Source: Chloroflexota bacterium (GTDB lineage Bacteria > Chloroflexota > Anaerolineae > Anaerolineales > UBA11858). From it: a DNA stretch of 6,509 nucleotides. The DNA is taken from assembly GCA_003513015.1 (NCBI GenBank), contig DOTA01000015.1, positions 1-6,509 on the forward strand, in the 5' to 3' direction. The translations under genes and the position numbers were made by a program. The notes beneath the pieces are model-generated. The model did not search any database. It worked only from the letters and a program-made list of their open reading frames with translations, and was not told the DNA's origin. Below are positions 5,436 through 6,509 of the stretch, one piece after another. Positions within the stretch are counted from its first letter, which is position 1. Each line of letters starts with the position of its first letter.

Positions 5436-5444
5436 ATTATAGCA
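5436..5444 (-). promoter_or_regulatory. Candidate extended -10 promoter for the leftward gene group
   Basis: The minus strand reads TGCTATAAT, an exact TGnTATAAT extended -10. The -35 region is weak, as is often tolerated with an extended -10. Transcription would start near 5429, giving a leader of roughly 95 bases that contains the palindrome 5355-5404. Confidence 0.5.
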
Positions 5445-5492
5445 CGAACCGCGCTTCATTCCCCAATCCGCATTCCCCCTGCTCCTTTCTCT

Positions 5493-5501
5493 TGTTATAA
5501 T
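5493..5501 (+). promoter_or_regulatory. Candidate extended -10 promoter for the hexose phosphate mutase gene
   Basis: The plus strand reads TGTTATAAT, again an exact TGnTATAAT. No clear -35 is present. Predicted start is near 5508, giving a leader of about 40 bases before the ATG at 5548. It faces away from the leftward -10 boxes, so the spacer 5334-5547 is a divergent promoter region. Confidence 0.5.
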
Positions 5502-5534
5502 ACCGGCGCTGTTTTACCATCACAGAATTTTTCT

Positions 5535-5539
5535 GGAGG
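5535..5539 (+). promoter_or_regulatory. Ribosome binding site of the hexose phosphate mutase gene
   Basis: GGAGG is followed by a run of eight T bases and then the ATG at 5548. The spacing of eight and the strong match decide the start, and no other ATG in this frame is nearby. Confidence 0.8.
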
Positions 5540-5547
5540 TTTTTTTT

Positions 5548-6509
5548 ATGGCTCAAGCAATAAAATTCGGCACCGATGGCTGGCGCGGCCGCATCGCCGA
5601 TGATTACACCTTTGAAAATGTGCGCCGCTGCGCGCAAGGTTTCGCCGCTTACATGCTCGAATTGGGGCACGCAGGCAAGTGGATCATCGTTGGCCACGAC
5701 AAGCGTTTTCACGGCGAAAATTTTGCCGCCGCTGTGGCCGAAGTGCTGGCCGGGAATGGTCTTAATGTCTACCTCACGGATGGGTCTTCCCCGACTCCGG
5801 TGATCTCATATTCGGTGATCGCTCAAGGTGCGGTAGGCGCGGTCAACGTGACCGCCTCACACAACCCGCCCACCGATAACGGCTTCAAGGTGCGCGACGA
5901 AAACGGCGGCGCTATCCCCCCCGAAGGCTTGAAACGCATCGAAGCCTTGATCCCCGCGTCTGATGCAGATGTCAAACTTCTGCCTTTCGTCGCTGCCCAG
6001 GCCGAGGGCAAAATTGTCAAGTTTGACCCCAATCCTAAATACATTGCTCACCTCAAAGAGTTGATTGATCTCGAACCCATCAAGGCCGCCGGCCTCAAAA
6101 TCATGGTCGATCCCATGTGGGGCAACGGCATGGGCTGGATGCAAACCCTGCTGGCCGGTGGCAAAAGCGAAGTGCTTGAAATCCATAACGTGCGTAACCC
6201 CATCTTCCCCGAAATGAGCCGCCCCGAACCCATCCCCCCGAACGTGGATGCTGGCTTGCGCGCCACCATGGATTCCGGCGCAGATGTGCTGGTGATCTTC
6301 GATGGCGATGCTGACCGCGTGGGTATCGGCGATGAAAACGGTAACTTTATCAACCAGTTGCAGGTCTACGGCTTGCTGGCCTACTATTTGCTGGAAATCC
6401 GTGGCCAGCGCGGGCCGATTGTCAAAACCCTTTCCACTACCAAAGTGCTCAATAAATTGGGCGAACTCTATCACGTACCTGTTTACGAAACCGGCGTGGG
6501 TTTTAAATA
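5548..6509 (+). CDS. Phosphoglucomutase/phosphomannomutase family protein, 3'-truncated by window edge
   Basis: Alpha-D-phosphohexomutases move phosphate between C1 and C6 of glucose or mannose phosphates via a phosphoserine, feeding glycogen, cell-wall and sugar-nucleotide synthesis in the cytoplasm. The 320 visible residues cover domains 1 and 2 and the start of domain 3. Motifs in order: FGTDGWRG (7-14), the phosphoserine loop TASHNPP (102-108) with catalytic S104, NGFKV (111-115), the Mg-binding loop DGDADR (252-257), and ETGVGFK (314-320) at the edge. The substrate-selecting GEMSG-type loop lies beyond the window, so glucose and mannose specificity cannot be separated. A plain phosphoglucosamine mutase is less likely, because the conserved TGVGFK is more typical of the PGM/PMM branch. 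It is transcribed away from the desulfurase gene and shares the promoter region with it. Confidence 0.93.
   Translation, partial: MAQAIKFGTDGWRGRIADDYTFENVRRCAQGFAAYMLELGHAGKWIIVGHDKRFHGENFAAAVAEVLAGNGLNVYLTDGSSPTPVISYSVIAQGAVGAVNVTASHNPPTDNGFKVRDENGGAIPPEGLKRIEALIPASDADVKLLPFVAAQAEGKIVKFDPNPKYIAHLKELIDLEPIKAAGLKIMVDPMWGNGMGWMQTLLAGGKSEVLEIHNVRNPIFPEMSRPEPIPPNVDAGLRATMDSGADVLVIFDGDADRVGIGDENGNFINQLQVYGLLAYYLLEIRGQRGPIVKTLSTTKVLNKLGELYHVPVYETGVGFK

Noticed and set aside
5523..5547. CAGAA-TTT-TTCTG stem followed by GAGG and eight T, considered as a terminator or attenuator
   Set aside because: The stem is only five A/T-rich pairs, and the following GGAGG plus T-run is well explained as the ribosome binding site and spacer of the mutase gene.
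5823..6474. Long minus-strand frame 5857-6474 (205 codons) and neighbours 5823-6044 and 6048-6353
   Set aside because: They lie antisense to the phosphohexomutase gene, whose TASHNP and DGDADR motifs prove the coding strand. Histidine- and phenylalanine-rich antisense frames are expected from its codon use.

Overview
The window holds seven convincing protein-coding genes on a moderately GC-rich bacterial chromosome. The two end genes are cut by the window edges. No rRNA, tRNA, CRISPR array or transposase is visible. The gene styles (a cytoplasmic S9 acylaminoacyl-type peptidase, a [14 protein letters not shown] hexose phosphate mutase) together with short degenerate heptamer repeats would fit a Chloroflexota bacterium, perhaps Anaerolineae. 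That placement is an inference from style, not a proven assignment.

Layout: six genes run leftward from about 5333 to the left edge, and one runs rightward from 5548 to the right edge. In transcription order the leftward genes are a cysteine desulfurase (IscS/NifS/YrvO type, 4167-5333), a small GxxExxY putative PD-(D/E)XK nuclease (3765-4160), the tRNA 2-thiouridylase MnmA (2603-3721), a TPR-like hypothetical protein (2157-2603), a GNAT acetyltransferase (1595-2146), a small three-helix membrane protein (1338-1598) and, after a 114-bp gap, an S9 peptidase (1-1223, 3' end missing). Two of the junctions are 4-base ATGA overlaps or near-overlaps, so most of this group is probably one transcript. 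The divergent spacer 5334-5547 holds TATAAT boxes facing both ways and a 50-bp interrupted palindrome next to the desulfurase gene. The rightward gene is a phosphoglucomutase/phosphomannomutase.

Function: cysteine desulfurase plus MnmA is a known partnership, in which sulfur from cysteine passes as persulfide to MnmA for 2-thiolation of U34 in tRNA Lys, Glu and Gln. The surprise is what lies between them. The GxxExxY gene is AT-richer (about 43% G+C by hand count, against about 57-72% in lines counted from its neighbours). It is also bounded by a 28-bp inverted repeat matching at 25 of 28 positions, so the block 3727-4177 looks like a small inserted cassette. The repeat arms carry the stop codon of the desulfurase gene, the start codon of the nuclease gene and probably the weak ribosome binding site of mnmA.

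A second oddity is inside mnmA: nine tandem degenerate 7-mers (63 bp, exactly 21 codons) sit in a surface-loop position and add a three-fold 7-residue peptide repeat, while both catalytic cysteines and the PP-loop stay intact. A similar but looser repeat tract with an inverted-repeat element fills the gap before the S9 peptidase gene.
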